Positions 60,732 to 64,000 of a stretch of DNA of 64,000 nucleotides are shown piece by piece (position 1 is the first letter of the stretch; every line of letters starts with the position of its first letter). Location: NCBI RefSeq assembly GCF_005281475.1, contig NZ_CP040106.1:1679501-1743500 (forward strand). Direction: 5' to 3'. Below the pieces are notes generated by a model. The model ran no database searches. It had not been told where the DNA came from and saw only the letters and a program-made list of their open reading frames with translations. Source of the stretch: Echinicola rosea (GTDB taxonomy: Bacteria > Bacteroidota > Bacteroidia > Cytophagales > Cyclobacteriaceae). The translations under genes were made by a program, and so were the position numbers.

Positions 60732-62689
60732 ACTACTCTACCAAGCGTCATGGATGGGCCATTTTGGCATTGGCCATCGCAATCCTATTTACCTCTACGG
60801 GTTTTAGCCAAGAGATCAAGTTGGGAAAATACAGTCAAGAAGAGCTTGATATGATTTCCTGTAGTTTTGAACCTGAAGCTCCGGCCATAGTGCTGGGAGA
60901 GCAAGGTGTTAGCTATTTTTCGCGATCCCATTTGGTCACGGAGATCAAAAGAAGGATCAAGGTGTTTGATAGCGAAAAAGCCAAGGACCAGGCAGATATT
61001 ACCATTCGCTACTATGTCGGCGAAGATGGTGACATGGAAAATATCAGTGGCCTGAAGGCTCAGGTAATGAATTATGTAAACGGTAAAGAGGAAACCACCA
61101 AGCTGTCAAAAAGTGATTTTTATGATTCCGATGCCGGTAACAACTACAAAGAAATCCGTTTTACTTTTCCAGAAGTAAAGGAGGGCTCTATTTTAGAATA
61201 TGAGTACAAAGTGTACTCAAAATCCATCACCTTTATTGACGGTTGGAGTTTCCAAAATAATATTCCCACCGCCTTTTCCCGTTATAGAATCGACATTCCT
61301 GAACACCTTGACTACAGGTTTTTGGGACAGGGGGAAAACTTTGTTTTGGCCAATCAAAGCAAAGAAAGTAGGTATGGCGAAAATGAGTGGGTACTTACCA
61401 ATCTCAGGTCTATAAAACCAGAGCCCTACATGAACAATTTTGTAGATTACCTGGATAAGATTGAGTTTCAACTGGCAGGTTATAAGGATTTTAGCAATAA
61501 CGGACACTACGAATCCTATTTGGGATCATGGCAAAAGTTGGCAGACGAGCTTTTCAGTATTGACAATTTCAAGTCCTATTTTAGAAATAATGTAGCCAAA
61601 GACCTTCAAGAGATCGAGGTGGAAGGGGATAGTGATCTGGCCAAGGCTACCCATATTTACGAATATATAAAAGAGCATTATGGGCTGAATGATGAGAGGG
61701 GATTCGTGCCTAGCCAGTCTGCGAAGCGGCTTATGGATGGCAAAGTGGGTGGTCAGACGGATTTGAACTTGCTTTTTATGGCCATGTTACGGGCTCATGG
61801 AATCCAGGCGGATCCTTTGCTGATCAGTACCAAGGGCAATGGACGTTCGTATTTGGTGCAGTTTCCTTTTGTGACCCAGTTTAACAGACTGATCGTTCAG
61901 GTAATCATTGATGGTGAGCCTGTTTACGCTGATACTTCCGAGGAGCACATGCCCTTCGGTTATTTGCCGATGAACAGCCACGTGAAGGGTGGCTTTTTGG
62001 TGATGGAAAAAGACAGTGGCTTGATCAATGTGTCCCTGAACCATAAATCGGGACTGCAGCAGATGGTAGATGTCTCCTTTAAGGGAGATACGTTACACTA
62101 TGACCATGCGGTGCGCTATTTGGATTATGATGCGGTGGATTTTCTGGAAGAAAATGAGGGCCTCGCTGTAGAGGATGTCGAAGCGTGGTTTGAGCTAGAG
62201 GAGAATAGTCAAGTGGATGATTTCAGCTTGGAAAAGAGCATGAATGAAACATTGAGGGTGGAGAGCAAATTTGATCTGTACAAGACCTTTGATTATTCCA
62301 CAGAGATGCTGCTGGTCAATCCCATTGTGATTGCCCGGCACAGAGAAAATCCCTTTAAGGTGGATGAGCGGAATTTTCCAGTGGATTTTAATTACCTCAT
62401 ATCAGATAATTATATTGCTACTATCCATGTGCCGGAGGGTTACGTACTGGATGATTATCCAGAAAAATTGACCATATCCATGCCTGGCGGTTTGGCAAAA
62501 TTCATGTACTTACCACAAGAGGATAAGGCCAACAAGCTGCTCCTTATCAATATGAAGTTTGATATCAACAGTGAAATCGTCCATGCCTCAGAATACCAAG
62601 AACTCAAGACATTTATGGAATTTTTGGTCAATAAACTCCAAGAACCAGTGGTGTTGAAGAAGGCGGCGCTTATATCAGAAGCAGAATAG
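60728..62689 (+). CDS. Exported DUF3857 / transglutaminase-like protein (catalytic residues lost)
   Basis: A 653-residue paralogue of the preceding protein with the same order: signal peptide (cleavage near GFSQ), DUF3857 domain, transglutaminase-like core and C-terminal beta domain. Aligning KYGDCKGLTFLMKAML of the first protein with KVGGQTDLNLLFMAML here puts Gln343 at the catalytic cysteine. FNRLIVQV has Arg387 at the histidine. It therefore should not be an active cysteine enzyme. It may be a scaffold, inhibitor or substrate-binding partner of the first. Translationally coupled to it. Confidence 0.88.
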   Translation: MNYSTKRHGWAILALAIAILFTSTGFSQEIKLGKYSQEELDMISCSFEPEAPAIVLGEQGVSYFSRSHLVTEIKRRIKVFDSEKAKDQADITIRYYVGEDGDMENISGLKAQVMNYVNGKEETTKLSKSDFYDSDAGNNYKEIRFTFPEVKEGSILEYEYKVYSKSITFIDGWSFQNNIPTAFSRYRIDIPEHLDYRFLGQGENFVLANQSKESRYGENEWVLTNLRSIKPEPYMNNFVDYLDKIEFQLAGYKDFSNNGHYESYLGSWQKLADELFSIDNFKSYFRNNVAKDLQEIEVEGDSDLAKATHIYEYIKEHYGLNDERGFVPSQSAKRLMDGKVGGQTDLNLLFMAMLRAHGIQADPLLISTKGNGRSYLVQFPFVTQFNRLIVQVIIDGEPVYADTSEEHMPFGYLPMNSHVKGGFLVMEKDSGLINVSLNHKSGLQQMVDVSFKGDTLHYDHAVRYLDYDAVDFLEENEGLAVEDVEAWFELEENSQVDDFSLEKSMNETLRVESKFDLYKTFDYSTEMLLVNPIVIARHRENPFKVDERNFPVDFNYLISDNYIATIHVPEGYVLDDYPEKLTISMPGGLAKFMYLPQEDKANKLLLINMKFDINSEIVHASEYQELKTFMEFLVNKLQEPVVLKKAALISEAE

Positions 62690-62695
62690 TCATCG

Positions 62696-62720
62696 GCCGT
62701 CTCGCTCAGCGCGAGACGGC
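62696..62720. terminator. Hairpin between the DUF3857 pair and the helicase gene
   Basis: GCCGTCTCGC (62696-62705) pairs perfectly with GCGAGACGGC (62711-62720) with a 5-nt loop, but no long T run follows on either side. It serves the convergent genes as a stop or as an mRNA stabiliser. Confidence 0.65.
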
Positions 62721-62724
62721 TATA

Positions 62725-64000
62725 TTAGTTTGCAAGGCTTACTTTGATTGCTTTTCTTTTGATGCGTTGGTTTTGTGAAGCAGAAATGGCCTGTGGATAC
62801 TTTTCCCTTTTTATGGCTACATATGAGAAGAAGTCTTTTACTTCTATAAGGCCTAAGTCTTCTTTATCCATAAAATCAAATTGGAGGAAGAATCCCACCA
62901 GGTCGATTTTATTGACTTTGTCCTTCTTGCCTTTGTTGATGTGCAAGGTGGCAAACTGCGGTTTTGGCGCTTGATTTTCCGGAGTGGGGATAAATTCTTC
63001 CGGGTCTTCTTGAAGATAGTTTGGGAGGTGGTCTTTTTCGGTCATCAATAAAATACAAGTGCCTGTCGCTTTCATCCTGGCTGTTCTCCCATTTCTGTGG
63101 AGGAAGGTTGTCTCTTGGGGAGGCAGCTGATAATGTACCACATAGTCCAGATCCGGAATATCTATCCCCCGAGCGGCGATATCGGTGGCGATCAGTACTT
63201 GGGCACTTCCGTTCCTGAATTTGGTCAGTTGGGATTCACGCTCGTCTTGTTCGAGTCCACCACGAAAGAGGGAAAAGATCACTTCGTGCTGGTCCAAAAA
63301 TTCTCCGATACGGTCACAAGCGTCCCGGTGATTGGCAAAGACGATGACATTTTGTCCTTTTCCAAGGCTTTTGATAAGGGCGAGCAGTCCGTCCAGTTTT
63401 CCCTCTTTTGGCGTGACTATTTTTTGGACCTTGAGGGATGTGGAGGTGGTTTGCTGGGTTTTAAGGGTAAAGTGGTCGTCAAAATCCAAATAATATGGGA
63501 GTTCAATAGAGCTGGTAGCGGACACCAATACCTTGTGGGTAACTTGATACAACTGCCCAGTGATGTATTTCATTTGTCCGGTAAATCCCATTTCGAGGGA
63601 TTTGTCAAACTCATCAAAAATAAGATGACGGATAGTGTCGGGAGAAAACGTTCCCCTTTCCAAGTGATCCTTGATCCTCCCGGGAGTGCCCACTAAAATG
63701 CTTGGTGGCACCGAAAAGTTTTTCCGCTCGATGCTGAACAAATGCCCGCCATAGCAGGCGTTTGTTTTGATGGGGAGCTTCATTTGCTTTAGGACACTTT
63801 CTATCTGGATGACGAGCTCCCTGGTGGGAGCTAGGATCATGGCTTGAATCCCGTCCTTTTCTTCGAGTTTTTCCAGCAAGCTGAGCAGGTAAGCCAAGGT
63901 TTTTCCACTGCCTGTAGGGGCGATGAGCATAAGGTTAGCGTGCTCCTTTGAAGCTTGTAGGGTGGCCTGCTGCATCTCGTTGAGTGATGAAATACCCAGG
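62725..64000 (-). CDS. DEAD-box RNA helicase, DbpA-like (N-terminus cut by the window)
   Basis: Partial gene: its 5' end lies beyond position 64000, with the frame open to the edge. It covers the Q motif region (LNEMQQATLQ), motif I APTGSGKT, Ia APTRELV, II as DEFD (a variant of DEAD, in LIFDEFDKSLE), III SATSS, and the second RecA domain with IAARGIDIPDLDYVVHY and HRNGRTARM. The C-terminal 75 residues resemble the DbpA RNA-binding domain (KIDLVGFFLQF, then LGLIEVKDFFSYVAIKRE). In E. coli, DbpA works on 23S rRNA hairpin 92 during ribosome assembly. The DEFD variant is worth noting. Confidence 0.9.
   Translation of the reverse strand, partial: LGISSLNEMQQATLQASKEHANLMLIAPTGSGKTLAYLLSLLEKLEEKDGIQAMILAPTRELVIQIESVLKQMKLPIKTNACYGGHLFSIERKNFSVPPSILVGTPGRIKDHLERGTFSPDTIRHLIFDEFDKSLEMGFTGQMKYITGQLYQVTHKVLVSATSSIELPYYLDFDDHFTLKTQQTTSTSLKVQKIVTPKEGKLDGLLALIKSLGKGQNVIVFANHRDACDRIGEFLDQHEVIFSLFRGGLEQDERESQLTKFRNGSAQVLIATDIAARGIDIPDLDYVVHYQLPPQETTFLHRNGRTARMKATGTCILLMTEKDHLPNYLQEDPEEFIPTPENQAPKPQFATLHINKGKKDKVNKIDLVGFFLQFDFMDKEDLGLIEVKDFFSYVAIKREKYPQAISASQNQRIKRKAIKVSLAN

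Overview
The window looks like chromosomal DNA from a member of the Bacteroidota, most probably of the Cytophagales/Cyclobacteriaceae type (an Algoriphagus/Echinicola-like marine heterotroph). That placement is inference. It rests on TonB-dependent receptors with an N-terminal carboxypeptidase-regulatory-like domain, many small lipoproteins, paired DUF3857/transglutaminase proteins, FGGY-type rhamnulokinase with RhaI and an aldolase-dehydrogenase fusion, starts that mostly lack Shine-Dalgarno sequences, and a few promoters resembling the TTG / TAnnTTTG consensus of this phylum. No rRNA, tRNA, CRISPR array, prophage or classical insertion sequence was seen. The first gene (RND pump) and the last (DEAD-box helicase) are cut by the window edges.

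Layout. 1-8 kb: end of an RND efflux pump, an acyl-carrier-like protein without its serine, an LPS-kinase-like protein, small envelope proteins, a methyltransferase, a pseudouridine synthase and a solitary MoxR ATPase. 8.2-13.3 kb: a beta-helix lipoprotein, a large TonB-dependent receptor and a TonB-C-terminal-domain protein. 13.3-14.2 kb: a gene-free island of interspersed repeats, two of which recur elsewhere in the window. 14.2-23.6 kb: a tricorn-like protease, then a same-strand run of membrane proteins ending in a potassium module (voltage-gated channel, TrkH, TrkA).

23.7-34.5 kb is the metabolic core. lutABC (L-lactate to pyruvate) is divergent from a GH31 glycosidase followed by rhaEW, rhaI and rhaB. 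Read together these genes could take L-rhamnose through rhamnulose and rhamnulose-1-phosphate to DHAP plus lactaldehyde, oxidise lactaldehyde to lactate, and pass lactate to pyruvate. 34.5-35.3 kb: a REP-associated tyrosine transposase (RAYT) with REP-like palindromes on both sides. 35.3-41 kb: a secreted Gfo/Idh/MocA oxidoreductase and a GMC dehydrogenase with its gluconate-dehydrogenase subunit-3-like partner, a set compatible with oxidation of sugars in the periplasm.

41.3-64 kb: an arylesterase divergent from an FtsX-type ABC transporter (the same arrangement as E. coli tesA/ybbA/ybbP), a MarR-YceI pair with matching palindromes, a saccharopine-dehydrogenase-like enzyme coupled to deoC, an alpha/beta hydrolase, two unrelated phosphate-transporter families placed back to back (NptA-type and a divergent PiT-type), tadA, a manganese-type superoxide dismutase, another repeat island, a second outer-membrane beta-barrel receptor, a MaoC-type hydratase, a translationally coupled pair of DUF3857 proteins of which the second lacks the catalytic residues, and a DbpA-like RNA helicase.

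Most of the window is ordinary housekeeping and nutrient-uptake DNA. The features that reward a second look are the RAYT/REP unit, the modular interspersed repeats, the pseudoenzyme in the DUF3857 pair, the divergent PiT protein, the serine-less carrier protein, and the joined rhamnose-lactate gene set.
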